DNA of 64,000 bases, taken from positions 1 through 64,000 of the forward strand of contig NZ_AXAZ01000025.1 in the NCBI RefSeq assembly GCF_000473065.1, in the 5' to 3' direction. Under the pieces are notes generated by a model. That model was given only the letters and a program-made list of their open reading frames with translations. It was not told the DNA's origin and searched no databases. The position numbers and the translations under genes are program-made. The stretch comes from Bradyrhizobium sp. WSM1743 (GTDB lineage: Bacteria > Pseudomonadota > Alphaproteobacteria > Rhizobiales > Xanthobacteraceae). This document shows positions 8,841 through 18,027 of the stretch, one piece after another (the first letter of the stretch is position 1; each line of letters starts with the position of its first letter).

Positions 8841-9145
8841 GACCGCACGCTCCGATACGCAGCCGCTTGACCACTTCGAACCACCCGCCTGATCCTCCCG
8901 CTGTCCTCCCATGGGAAACGGGCGTAGCCCGGTTTCGGTTTCGCTCCGCTCGTCCGCCAGGAATATCGGAATTGATCGACGTCAGCCCTTTATTGCAGCC
9001 ACGTTTAATCCAATCTCCTCTATTAATGCCAACTCCATTTAATTTGCAATATAAATTTATAGTAGTATACTATTTTTAAATGCGCTGCCGCAGGCGTCGG
9101 CGGCGTCCTGCTCGCGCGATTGTCGACAGCCGAGAGAATTGTCCG
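8841..9145 (-). promoter_or_regulatory. Divergent AT-rich control region between rhamnose and polysaccharide kinase genes
   Basis: About 300 bases separate the start of rfbC from the likely start of the Wzc-like gene. The segment 8990-9080 is far richer in A+T than its surroundings and contains a dyad ATAGTA-GTA-TACTAT at 9059-9073 followed by a TTTTTAAA run. Such DNA suits binding by H-NS/HvrA or MucR/Ros-type regulators, which control exopolysaccharide genes in rhizobia. That binding is inference; no operator was matched to a known consensus. Confidence 0.5.
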
Positions 9146-11476
9146 ATGCTTCAGACCAATCCGCTCCAGACCGATGGGGCACGTCTCACCACCAAGCAGA
9201 TTCAGCCGGACCGCCAGGACGGGGCAGGCGTCGGTGAGCTGATCAAATCGACTCTCATCTTTCTACGGCGCCAATATCTCGTGATCATTGTCAGCGCCGC
9301 GCTCGCAGCCGCGGCCAGCCTTCTATACCTTCGGCTGGTTCCGCCGAACTATACCGCGCAAGTACAGGTCCTGTTCGAGAATCCGAGGGCGCAATTTCTC
9401 CAGAAGCAATCGTTGCTTTCTGAACCCATCGTCGACATGACCCAAATCGAGACCCAATTGCAGATCATCAAGTCACAGGCAACCGCCGTGGCCGTGATCA
9501 ACAAGTTGAAATTGGCCGATCATCCGGATTTTAAACCATCCCGGCCGTTGCACTCTTGGTTACTGCGCTGGCTCCGCAGATTCGGATCAAATCCCGCCGA
9601 AGAGGCACAATCGGCTGCCCCAGACCAGCCCTCAGAAGCCGCAATTGTCAACTTCCTGGATCGCCTGTCCGCAGGGCGCGTCGGCTTTAGCCACGTCATT
9701 GAAGTCAACTTCACTTCGAGGGACCCGGTGTTGGCGGCGGAAATCGCGAACGCAATTGCTAAGGCTTATATCAACGACCAGCTTGCCGCAAAATTCGAAG
9801 CCAGTCGGACGGCGACAAGCTGGCTGCAGGAGCGCTTACGGAACCTCGGCGAAGAGGCGCTGACCGCCGAACGCGCGGTCGACGCCTACAAGTCCCAGAA
9901 CAACATTGTCTCTTCCGGCGGAAAGCCGATCGGCGAGCAGCAGATCACCGAGCTTAACACTCGGCTAGCCCAAGCCCGGGCGCAGAGCTCGGAGGCCGCC
10001 GCCAAGCTGTCGCGCTACGAAACTCTCCTCGACACCGACCCGGCAAAGCCATCCTCCATCGCCAATCTGGATGCCATCGGCTCGGACGCAATGAACAGTC
10101 CGATCATCACCACCTTGCGCCAGCAATATCTCGAACTCGCCAGGCGCGAGTCCGAGCTGACGGCGCGCGTCGGCCGCGATCATTTGGCCGTCGTCAACAT
10201 CCGAAACCGACTCCGCGAGTTTCGCGCCTCGATCCTTGACGAGGTCAAAAGGCTCTCCGAGATCAGCCGCAGTGAAGCCGAGCTTGCCAAACAGCGGCAG
10301 CAGGAAATTGAAAAACAACTGTCGGCTGTGGTTTCGCAATCTCGCCTCACGAACTCGGCAGAGCTGACGATAAAAGACCTGGAAAGCCGCGCCAAGAGCC
10401 TGCGGAGCCTCTACGACACCTTCCTTCAGCAGTACATGGGCTCGACGCAGCAAGAGACCTTCCCGATCTCGGAGACCCGGGTCATCTTCCCCGCTTCCGC
10501 CGCTCAAACCAAGACCAAGCCGAAAGCGAACGTCGTGCTGAGCTTCGGACTTCTAGGAGGGCTCGCGCTGGGACTGCTCCTCGGTTTCGTGCGAGACGTC
10601 ATGGACCGCGTTTTCCGCACGTCCTCCCAACTCGAGGCGGCGTTGGAGCTGCCGTGCCTGTCGCTCGTGCCGATCCTGAATTTGCCGCGACAGCAGAGGC
10701 CGGCGGCCCGGCTGCAACAAAAGCAGGAAGACACGAACCAACGAATACTTTCGACCGCACCGGACATTCATCGCGCCGTCGTGGGCATGCCTCTCTCTCG
10801 ATACACAGAGGCCATCCGAGCGATCAAGATTGCGATCGATCATAGCCCGGCGAAGACCCCAAACCAGGTGATTGGCGTGACTTCAGCCCTGCCAAATGAG
10901 GGCAAGACCACGATCGCCGCTTCCGTGGCGCAACTCATCGGACACAGCGGGAAGAAGGTGATCATTGTCGACTGCGACCTCCGGAATCCATCGCTCTCGG
11001 CCCGTCTCGTCCCCAAGGCTGTGGATGGCATCATCGAAGTCATGAACGGAGATCGCTCACTCGAGGAGGTGATATGGCGGGATCCGAAGACTAATCTTGC
11101 CGTTCTTCCGGCCGTTCCGCGCGGGCCCGTGCTTCACTCAAGCGAGATCCTGTCCGACGGCTCGATATGCAAGCTCTTCGATCGCCTGCGGCAAAGCTAT
11201 GACTATGTCGTTGTCGATCTTCCGCCGCTGAGTCCGCTTGTCGACGTACGGGTCACAGCTCCTCTGATCGATTGTTACGTTCTCGTCGTCGAGTGGGGAC
11301 GCACGAAGATAGACGTCGTACAGCATGCACTGCACACCGCCCCAACGATCTCGGACGCGCTGATCGGCGCAGTACTGAACAAGACTGACATCAAGGCGAT
11401 GGGGCGATACGACACCTACCGAAGCGATTATTACGATGACAGTCACTATGTCCGCTATGGCCTTTCGAACTCCTGA
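9146..11476 (+). CDS. Polysaccharide co-polymerase/tyrosine autokinase (Wzc/GumC-ExoP family)
   Basis: This inner-membrane protein sets chain length and drives export of polysaccharide. The 776-residue product has an N-terminal Wzz domain with a first membrane segment at about 42-62 (YLVIIVSAALAAAASLLYL), a long periplasmic coiled-coil region, a second membrane segment near 461-480 and a cytoplasmic BY-kinase. The kinase shows Walker A (VTSALPNEGKTT, near 577), Walker A' (VIIVDCDLRNPSL) and Walker B (VVVDLPPLSPLVD). The last 25 residues hold a six-tyrosine cluster (YDTYRSDYYDDSHYVRYG) that is the expected autophosphorylation site. The ATG at 9146 (MLQTNPLQ) is preferred; an in-frame ATG at 9080 gives an Arg-rich leader unlikely to be real. 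It heads the rightward polysaccharide genes. Confidence 0.93.
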   Translation: MLQTNPLQTDGARLTTKQIQPDRQDGAGVGELIKSTLIFLRRQYLVIIVSAALAAAASLLYLRLVPPNYTAQVQVLFENPRAQFLQKQSLLSEPIVDMTQIETQLQIIKSQATAVAVINKLKLADHPDFKPSRPLHSWLLRWLRRFGSNPAEEAQSAAPDQPSEAAIVNFLDRLSAGRVGFSHVIEVNFTSRDPVLAAEIANAIAKAYINDQLAAKFEASRTATSWLQERLRNLGEEALTAERAVDAYKSQNNIVSSGGKPIGEQQITELNTRLAQARAQSSEAAAKLSRYETLLDTDPAKPSSIANLDAIGSDAMNSPIITTLRQQYLELARRESELTARVGRDHLAVVNIRNRLREFRASILDEVKRLSEISRSEAELAKQRQQEIEKQLSAVVSQSRLTNSAELTIKDLESRAKSLRSLYDTFLQQYMGSTQQETFPISETRVIFPASAAQTKTKPKANVVLSFGLLGGLALGLLLGFVRDVMDRVFRTSSQLEAALELPCLSLVPILNLPRQQRPAARLQQKQEDTNQRILSTAPDIHRAVVGMPLSRYTEAIRAIKIAIDHSPAKTPNQVIGVTSALPNEGKTTIAASVAQLIGHSGKKVIIVDCDLRNPSLSARLVPKAVDGIIEVMNGDRSLEEVIWRDPKTNLAVLPAVPRGPVLHSSEILSDGSICKLFDRLRQSYDYVVVDLPPLSPLVDVRVTAPLIDCYVLVVEWGRTKIDVVQHALHTAPTISDALIGAVLNKTDIKAMGRYDTYRSDYYDDSHYVRYGLSNS

Positions 11477-11570
11477 GCGGGCTGTCGCCGTGCACCATTA
11501 CCGTTTGAGTGTTGAAGGGCCCGCCGATCTGAGTCTTCGGAGAAACGCCAAGCCTGAGAGGTGACATTAT

Positions 11571-13670
11571 ATGCTCGTCAGGTTCCTGATGCTGGCACTC
11601 TTGGTGTCCCTCGCCACGGCCTTTGCAATGCCCGATATCCCGCAAGCGCGAGCTATATGCTCTGTCCTTCTCGCGATGGCGGTGCTGGCAACCGGTGTCT
11701 TCGCCTCATCTTCCGCGATCGCGTGCCTGGTACGACGGTTAGGACTCTTTCTCCTCGCCATCCTCGTTGTACCGATAATCTACATGACTCTTCAACTCGC
11801 TCCAATTCCTATCCGCGGCTCCGGCAATCCGATATGGGCAACCGCATCGGCGGCATTGAATGTCCCCCTTGCTGAACGGCTCACGGTGGACATCGGCGCA
11901 ACCGTGCGGGCATTCTTGCATTACGGTACTGCTGTCGCCCTTGCGCTCATCGCGACTGTCGTCGCGCTGGACAGGCAGCGAGCCTGGCAACTCCTCACCA
12001 TGCTGGTCTCGGTCGCCGCGATCGTCAGTGCGTACTTGCTGATGCGGCAGACGATGGGAGCGGACGGTCTCTCGCCCGGCGACAGTCCGATGCTGGTCGT
12101 GACCGGCGCAGTACCGGCAGTGCTGGGCCTGGTGCTGTCTGCAGCGATGACGGCCCGTGCGTTCGAGGAACGCCGCCGGGTCAAGCAACTCTCATTTCGG
12201 CTGGCGACGACCCTGTCGTTCGCGCTCCTGGCGACGTTTCTCTGCCTATCGGCGATCCTTGCCAGGGGAGACGGGACGGGAATTGCCATAGCTGCACTGC
12301 TCGGAGTGGGAATCGTTCTCGCCGCGTTCGCGATCCAGAACTGGTTCTATGGGGTTTGGGGAATGGCGAGCGTGCTTGCCACGGCTGCAATTCTCCTACT
12401 GGCGGCGTTCACCCTGCTGCCGGTGAGGCAGAATACCGATTTCACGATCGCCCTATCCGCGCATAACCCGGCGGCGACGGAACGGATGCTGCAAGATGCC
12501 GGCCAAGCGGGGTCTGGTGCAGGAACGTATGTGGCACTGCTGCCGATCCATCGCGATATCGCCGCACCGTCGTTGCGAGAGCGCCCGACGGCTGCTGCGG
12601 CCATCGCAATCGAAATGGGCCGCCCCTTTCTGTATGGCCTGTTGACAGTTGCGCTGCTTGGCGCCGCGGCCTTGCTCAGATGTTCCCTGCGGCGAAGGCG
12701 TGACTACGTCTACGCGGCCATTGGCTCCGGCGCTGCGACCGCGCTGGCCCTGCTGGCTTTGGTCGAGGACGGTATTCTCGAGTTCGGCGCATCGCTGCTG
12801 GCTGCCGCCATGTTCGGACTGGCGGTTGCTCAAAGCCAACGTGATACAGAGACTGCGGCCTTGCCGTTGCAATCGACGCGGCCCGTAAGTGAGCCGGGTC
12901 GTGCAGGCCCGACATGTGCGCCAACACGCACATATGGGATGGGCAATGCATTAATGCGTATTGGATTGGGCTCCATCGCAGTCGTCCTGATCGCGCAAAC
13001 AGTCTGGCTGCTCGCTCAGCCATCGTATCCGGGCGGTTTGCCGGTTGAAGCGCTTGCCGCCAGCCAAGCGGCACGCCAATCCCTTCCGCGGGCACCGGTT
13101 CCGAACTCGCTCCGCGGTGACGGCGATTTGCGTCCAGGGAGGCTCACTCCTGCGCCGCAGCCGGCCGCCAATGAAACGGCGACCTCAAGGCCGGAGATCG
13201 GAATCGATCCGGCCGCGCCGACCGTATTGGCACGGGCACTGCAGTACTCGCCACTACGAGGTGATCTTTGGCTCATGCTGGCGGCGCTCTCGAGGGAGCA
13301 GAGATCAGTCGAATATGACGTCCCGGCCTTGCTGAAACTGTCGTACTACACAGCACCAAACGATTTGGCCTTGCTTGCGCTGCGGCTGACTGTTGCCCTC
13401 GGCGATGTCTCGGTCGTAAGCGAGCCCGAACTGCGTGAACTGGTGCAGCGTGACGTCAAGATCGCCCTGACCAAACAGCCCAGTCTCCGCCCCGCTCTCG
13501 TTGCGGCTTATCAATCGGCGTCGGCAGAGGGGAAGGGCTTGGTGGACAACCTGATTTCGGAGTGGGATGCAGCCGCTCTTCAAAGCATGCGCAAGGAGAT
13601 TCGGGTTCCTCAGGCCGGAACGGACTCCCCTCCGTCGAACAGGGCACCGGGCCGCGGGACAGCGCGGTAG
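11571..13670 (+). CDS. Polytopic membrane protein, Wzy/O-antigen-ligase-like
   Basis: The 699-residue protein starts with a likely signal or first membrane helix (MLVRFLMLALLVSLATAFA) and has about ten or more hydrophobic segments up to residue 480, with a large periplasmic-type loop. A hydrophilic C-terminal part of about 200 residues resembles the TPR-like tails found on some polymerases. No single catalytic motif is visible. The position between the Wzc-like kinase and the initiating transferase suggests the polymerase or ligase of this polysaccharide. A GAGAGGTGAC ribosome site precedes the ATG. Assignment as Wzy is by topology and context only. Confidence 0.7.
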   Translation: MLVRFLMLALLVSLATAFAMPDIPQARAICSVLLAMAVLATGVFASSSAIACLVRRLGLFLLAILVVPIIYMTLQLAPIPIRGSGNPIWATASAALNVPLAERLTVDIGATVRAFLHYGTAVALALIATVVALDRQRAWQLLTMLVSVAAIVSAYLLMRQTMGADGLSPGDSPMLVVTGAVPAVLGLVLSAAMTARAFEERRRVKQLSFRLATTLSFALLATFLCLSAILARGDGTGIAIAALLGVGIVLAAFAIQNWFYGVWGMASVLATAAILLLAAFTLLPVRQNTDFTIALSAHNPAATERMLQDAGQAGSGAGTYVALLPIHRDIAAPSLRERPTAAAAIAIEMGRPFLYGLLTVALLGAAALLRCSLRRRRDYVYAAIGSGAATALALLALVEDGILEFGASLLAAAMFGLAVAQSQRDTETAALPLQSTRPVSEPGRAGPTCAPTRTYGMGNALMRIGLGSIAVVLIAQTVWLLAQPSYPGGLPVEALAASQAARQSLPRAPVPNSLRGDGDLRPGRLTPAPQPAANETATSRPEIGIDPAAPTVLARALQYSPLRGDLWLMLAALSREQRSVEYDVPALLKLSYYTAPNDLALLALRLTVALGDVSVVSEPELRELVQRDVKIALTKQPSLRPALVAAYQSASAEGKGLVDNLISEWDAAALQSMRKEIRVPQAGTDSPPSNRAPGRGTAR

Positions 13671-13821
13671 TTCCCGAGCTATTCCGCTCGATACGACAGA
13701 CGACCGAACATATGCGCCAAGCTCGAACCCAAGCTAATGCGGCCGACATTTAAATTTTATTTTCACTTGATAAATTCAATAGATTAATAATAGATTAAAT
13801 ACCGATCCCGAGTGCCTCGCA

Positions 13822-15288
13822 ATGAACTTCGTGAACCGACACCTTCCCATTCAGAATGATACGGCTCGTGTCAGTCTCGAGCCGTCCGTCTCCCGGCGTA
13901 AATGGCCCCTGCGTTATGACCGGATCGAACACGTTGCGCTCTGTGCCGATATCGCGACGATTTTGTTCGCGAGCGTCGTCTCCACGTTGCTGTACCGGTT
14001 CCAGAACGGCCAGACCGAGGGAGACCACGGCAACGCATTTGGCTTGGCACTGGTCAGCGCAGCTTGTCTGGCTTCTGTGCTGAAGGCTCAAGGCCTCTAT
14101 CGTCCGATTGAGCTCTTCGTGCTGAAGAACCAGGTTCGTGCCGTCTGCGTGACCTGGGCGTCACTGTTGCTCATGATTTGGGCTGCGTACGGCTTTGCAA
14201 TTCGCCCTGGCGCATCTCAGGAAGCAGGCCCACTCTTTGCCATCGTCGGCCTGGCGTTACTTGTGGCCGAGCGATGGGGGGTCAGGTCGCTGCTGATAAG
14301 GGGTCTGAGCGAAAGAAAATTCGCTAGCACCAATATCGTTCTAATTAGTGACCAACCGCTTTCCAAGCATGCCGGCCTGCCGGAGGCCCTGGCTATGCAC
14401 GGATATTGCGTCAAGGGACGATTCAGCCTGCCGCCGATCGGCTTCGGGCCTGCCGGTCGAAAGCGGCTCACTTCTCGCGTGATCGACTATATTCGCAACG
14501 CCCCGCTAGACCAGGTGGTGGTCGAGGCCAGTCCCGAGCGATGGCCCGAGCTCCGGGCGCTGGTCGCCGATCTCCGGGTATTGCCGTTCCCGATCATGTT
14601 CGTGCCCGTCGGCACGACATCCGAACTGCTTCGACATCCGACACGGAGTCTTGGAAGCGCCGTTTGCGTTGAATTACAGCGCGGTCCCCTTAGCTCCTTC
14701 GAACGCGCGACCAAGCGGATCATTGATGTTGTCGGTGCGGGGCTCGCGCTGGCGATATCTGCACCGCTGCTTGCGCTGGCTGCAGTCGCAATCAAGCTGG
14801 ATTCTCCCGGCCCCGTATTCTTCCGACAGCAACGCTGTGGCTTCAATGGCCGGACATTCTTGATCCGCAAATTTCGGACCATGCATGTGCTCGAGGACGG
14901 CAACGTGATCGCTCAGGCCACCCCTCTCGACCGACGCGTCACCCGTGTGGGCAAATGGCTGCGTCGGACGAGTTTCGATGAACTGCCGCAACTGCTAAAT
15001 GTTCTCGAGGGCAGCATGTCGCTGGTGGGCCCGCGTCCGCATGCCCTGGCCCACGACGGACAGTTCAACAAGCTCGTGCGGAACTACGCCTTTCGCCGCA
15101 GGGTCAGGCCGGGACTGACCGGATGGGCCCAGGTCCATGGCTGCCGCGGCGCAACGCCCACGGCGCCGATGATCGAAGCACGGGTGCAGTACGATCTCTG
15201 GTACATCGACAATTGGAGTCTTCGGCTGGATCTCGCAATCCTGTTGCGAACTCCTATGGAGGTATTGCGGGGGCGCAACGCCTACTAG
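13822..15288 (+). CDS. Undecaprenyl-phosphate sugar phosphotransferase (ExoY/WcaJ/PssY type)
   Basis: This enzyme starts repeat-unit assembly by transferring a hexose-1-phosphate to undecaprenyl phosphate in the inner membrane. The 488-residue protein has an N-terminal half with four to five membrane segments and a degenerate Rossmann-like CoA-binding-type region. From about residue 297 it has the bacterial sugar-transferase domain: KRIIDVVGAG, a membrane-entering helix, DSPGPVFFRQQRCG, the catalytic IRKFRTM, DELPQLLNVLEGSMSLVGPRP and RPGLTGWAQVHG. The length fits the long WcaJ-type subfamily. The 80 bases before it are very AT-rich (13750-13800), suggesting its own promoter. Confidence 0.93.
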   Translation: MNFVNRHLPIQNDTARVSLEPSVSRRKWPLRYDRIEHVALCADIATILFASVVSTLLYRFQNGQTEGDHGNAFGLALVSAACLASVLKAQGLYRPIELFVLKNQVRAVCVTWASLLLMIWAAYGFAIRPGASQEAGPLFAIVGLALLVAERWGVRSLLIRGLSERKFASTNIVLISDQPLSKHAGLPEALAMHGYCVKGRFSLPPIGFGPAGRKRLTSRVIDYIRNAPLDQVVVEASPERWPELRALVADLRVLPFPIMFVPVGTTSELLRHPTRSLGSAVCVELQRGPLSSFERATKRIIDVVGAGLALAISAPLLALAAVAIKLDSPGPVFFRQQRCGFNGRTFLIRKFRTMHVLEDGNVIAQATPLDRRVTRVGKWLRRTSFDELPQLLNVLEGSMSLVGPRPHALAHDGQFNKLVRNYAFRRRVRPGLTGWAQVHGCRGATPTAPMIEARVQYDLWYIDNWSLRLDLAILLRTPMEVLRGRNAY

Positions 15289-15342
15289 ACCAGATCTCCA
15301 CGCAAAGCGCCGAGCTGCGCCAGTCCATTGCGCAGCAAGCAC

Positions 15343-15711
15343 TCACGCCCGCTGCCGAAGCTTCGGAGCCGCTTCTCCGATGCGAAACTCCTCGATCCGG
15401 CGGCCGGATTTCATGGCAGCAACCAGCCAACGCGGCCGCTTGCCACGTCCCGACCAGGTTTCGGAAGTCTGCGGGTTACGATATTTCGGCAGTACGCGCG
15501 GATATTTACGCCTCGGTTTGCCGGTCGAAGAGACGCCCGGCCCGCTTGTTTCGGCTAACGCAGCCATCCCGCCGCCGAGAACCGCCAGGCGCTTCTCCAG
15601 TTCCTGCTTTTCCGCCTTGATCCGATCCGACAAAATGCCGCTAATTTCCTCATGAAGCGACCATAGATCATCAAGGGACATCGCTTCTAGTTCGAGCTTC
15701 TTGGTCGACAT
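15343..15711 (-). CDS. H-NS/HvrA family nucleoid-associated protein
   Basis: This 122-residue protein is a probable DNA-binding xenogeneic silencer of AT-rich genes. It has an N-terminal coiled-coil oligomerisation segment (MSLDDLWSLHEEISGILSDRIKAEKQELEKRL), a linker and the C-terminal DNA-binding domain, with PRRKYPRVLPKYRNP and TWSGRGKRPRWLVAAMKSG. The RGKRPRW loop is the AT-hook-like minor-groove element of HvrA-type proteins. It is transcribed toward the polysaccharide genes and away from a second H-NS gene at 16437. Regulation of the adjoining AT-rich promoters is plausible but inferred. Confidence 0.95.
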   Translation of the reverse strand: MSTKKLELEAMSLDDLWSLHEEISGILSDRIKAEKQELEKRLAVLGGGMAALAETSGPGVSSTGKPRRKYPRVLPKYRNPQTSETWSGRGKRPRWLVAAMKSGRRIEEFRIGEAAPKLRQRA

Positions 15712-15947
15712 GCTAGCATCCTGTGGTTGCGCCCATTTAATATTGTCCCGGCCGAGTAATCAAGAACCTAAGTGGGTCAGATCCCCAAAAAAATACGTGG
15801 AACCGAACAGCAAGTGGTGCTCCACATAACTGCGTCGCCGGTTCCAATCAAGACTGAAAAAAGGATTATCCGCAATTTAATAGCGGCCACAGTAACAGCA
15901 CGCGCCCTACGTGCACCGACGCCTCGACTCAAGCGAAGAATGGCCCG

Positions 15948-16256
15948 TTAAGCGGGTCGGGAGATCCATCTGCCACGCCGCCCCCTCGGCGAACACGACC
16001 GGCGGGCAAGGCTCCCTTTCTTCGTTGGCAATCCTCCTGAAATCCGCCCGTCGGTCCGCTGCAACCGTGAACTTATGACTGAGATGTCTCTCAGGGCGAG
16101 CCGTCGCAGCTGGATTTGCAGCTTCAAAGCCTGGATATCGGTCAATGCCGCCGAGGGAGCGATAAACCGACTGACCGCCGCCTGAAGACGCCCCAACGGG
16201 CGGTCGATAATATCCGTTGTTTCTCTTCGAGCTTGCAGCAAGGTTTCCTCACTCAC
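15948..16256 (-). CDS. Small protein of unknown function
   Basis: This possible 102-residue product starts at a GTG inside AT-rich DNA. The first 60 residues (SEETLLQARRETTDIIDRPLGRLQ..., with amphipathic helices such as LKLQIQLRRLALRDI) look like normal coding sequence. The last 40 are Arg/Gly/Ser-rich and look random, as if the frame had been lost near 16080. No domain was recognised and no clear ribosome site is present. It lies between the two H-NS genes; it may be a broken gene. Confidence 0.35.
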   Translation of the reverse strand: MSEETLLQARRETTDIIDRPLGRLQAAVSRFIAPSAALTDIQALKLQIQLRRLALRDISVISSRLQRTDGRISGGLPTKKGSLARRSCSPRGRRGRWISRPA

Positions 16257-16436
16257 TAATAAATCGATAAAAATAATCCTCGCGATATATATTAAATAAT
16301 ATATTATTTATTTATTATCGCGTCAATTTGAAAGACCAGCCTTGATCTCCTATCTGTTATTCGCCACTCGAAAAACGGTATCGGCGTGAGAGACGACAGG
16401 TAGGGAGGGCGTCGGTCTAACGGTGACGGGAATGCG
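16257..16436. promoter_or_regulatory. AT-rich region upstream of H-NS gene
   Basis: Bases 16258-16325 are nearly all A/T with several alternating TATATAT and TTATTTATT runs, in sharp contrast to the GC-rich DNA on both sides. This is the type of DNA bound by H-NS family proteins, and the H-NS gene at 16437 starts just to its right. Autoregulation is a reasonable inference. A specific promoter could not be fixed by eye. Confidence 0.45.
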
Positions 16437-16814
16437 ATGCGCAGGCAGGATCTCGAAGCCATGGACTTTGAAGAACTATGGCTCCTCCACGAGGAGCTAA
16501 CAAAGATTCTTGCCGAAAAGATCACAGCCGAAAAGCGGGAGTTGGAAAAGCGTCTGGCGCAACTCAATCAACCGGATCAACTCGGTGGGGCGGAGGGCGG
16601 GGCGACAGAGACGGGCCAGCCTCCCCGCCGCAAATACCCAAAGGTCGTGCCGAAATACTTCAACCCTCTCAAACCGACCGAGACCTGGTCCGGGCGTGGC
16701 AAACAGCCGCGCTGGCTGGTCGCCGCACTCCAATCAGGGCACACGCTGGAGGAGTTCAGGATTCGCGAGAACGGCGAAGCGTCCAACCGGAACGCTGGTG
16801 GCCACGACCATTGA
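16437..16814 (+). CDS. H-NS/HvrA family nucleoid-associated protein, second copy
   Basis: This 125-residue paralogue of the protein at 15343 has the same layout: an N-terminal coiled coil (DLEAMDFEELWLLHEELTKILAEKITAEKRELEKRL), a Gly/Gln-rich linker, then PPRRKYPKVVPKYFNP and TWSGRGKQPRWLVAALQSGHTLEEF. Identity is high in the DNA-binding half and lower in the linker. The gene is read away from the first copy. The start ATG at 16437 lies just after AT-rich DNA; an internal ATG nine codons on (MDFEEL) is an alternative. Two silencer genes this close suggest duplication or acquisition with the surrounding surface genes. Confidence 0.93.
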   Translation: MRRQDLEAMDFEELWLLHEELTKILAEKITAEKRELEKRLAQLNQPDQLGGAEGGATETGQPPRRKYPKVVPKYFNPLKPTETWSGRGKQPRWLVAALQSGHTLEEFRIRENGEASNRNAGGHDH

Positions 16815-16950
16815 TGGCCCGCCACTGCAAATGCCGGCATGCGCGAGATCGTTGGCCCAACGGATCGGCAGCTACCAGTTCGCTCCGCACGCAGTCTGAT
16901 TGAACACATTCGCCTGGGGATGTGCCAGCCTCATCGAAGGCGCTCGTGGT

Positions 16951-18027
16951 TTAGACCTTCCCCGCGCGCACCGCGACGGCCGCCTTCAACAGAAACCGCA
17001 GGGTGTCCACCCGCGGCAAGGACCACAATCCACGCGAACGCGCAGCGGCTTGCGGGGCGCCACTTGCCGCCTTCCGGTAATTTCCGAGATCCAACGCCAT
17101 CATTGCGAGGAAAGGCACGCGTGTGGCCGGAAAGCGTGCTTGCATCAACTGTCGCGTGAACTGCAGGCGGGGAATCAGTCGGGAGCGCAACGCGCGCGGA
17201 ATCTCGACGCCAAGCAGCTCAGCAAGAGCGAACAGCTGGGTTTCAGCCGCGTTCTTCATCAATTCGCCCGAGACAAGAGAGCTAAGCTCCCCCCAATCGA
17301 GGCCCTCGGCGGAATTGTTCAGATCGCGTAATTCAACGAGGTGCCGCAGGTCGAGGTCGCCGAGCCAATACCCATAGTCTTGAAATTGATCATGGATGAT
17401 CAACATGAGCGCTCGGTAGGTCGGCGTCGGGATATACACGTGTCCCCGCCCCAGCGCCGCCGGGACGCAATGGTTCAGCGCATGCCCGACGCTCTGGTAG
17501 AGGTACGCAGGACCTGGAGGTGCCTGCTGCAGGTCGATGGTCCCGACATCCTGCAACCGATTCAGCTCGACGTGCCATTTCTGGCTTTCGGGAGGCGTCT
17601 GATAATCAATGTCGTAGCCGATTGCACATAAAGCGGCGACTGCCATGCTGGCTTGGTCTGGCATAACCATAATGTCCAGATCGGACATTAGCCGAACGCC
17701 TCGCCGCTCCTCGGGCGCGGTCACCAGTGTCGATGCCCCCTTGAGCATGATCGGCATAATTCCCAGGCCGTTCATCGCAACGACGGCCTCCTCCAGTTGA
17801 GCAAGGAGGCGATTGTTGCGCAGCACGTTTCGGCGGTGGATATGACGAATATATGTGCAGACGTCCTCCGGCAGCATCGAGGCAAATTTGTCGACAAAGT
17901 CGATGAGCGCCGGCGTCGTCAGGGTCTGATTTGCAAGTCCGATTACGGACGTCCACTCTACGTCGACGGGTGGCATGCCTCGCAAGCAATTGCAGAGGCT
18001 CGTGAGCGCGCTGCTATGCCTTGCCAT
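16951..18027 (-). CDS. Nucleotidyltransferase family protein (NTF5-like)
   Basis: The 358-residue product fits the NTP_transf_5 family. It shows an N-terminal helical region, then MLKGASTL and, about 20 residues later, RLMSDLDIMV, which carries the paired acidic residues of the nucleotidyltransferase active site. Members of this family often sit next to HPr-kinase-like and PqqD-like genes. Here the ATG at 18025-18027 lies inside the last codons of the PqqD-HprK fusion gene (14-base overlap), so the two are translationally linked. The substrate is unknown. A longer start at 18105 would overlap much more of the kinase gene and is less likely. Confidence 0.8.
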   Translation of the reverse strand: MARHSSALTSLCNCLRGMPPVDVEWTSVIGLANQTLTTPALIDFVDKFASMLPEDVCTYIRHIHRRNVLRNNRLLAQLEEAVVAMNGLGIMPIMLKGASTLVTAPEERRGVRLMSDLDIMVMPDQASMAVAALCAIGYDIDYQTPPESQKWHVELNRLQDVGTIDLQQAPPGPAYLYQSVGHALNHCVPAALGRGHVYIPTPTYRALMLIIHDQFQDYGYWLGDLDLRHLVELRDLNNSAEGLDWGELSSLVSGELMKNAAETQLFALAELLGVEIPRALRSRLIPRLQFTRQLMQARFPATRVPFLAMMALDLGNYRKAASGAPQAAARSRGLWSLPRVDTLRFLLKAAVAVRAGKV

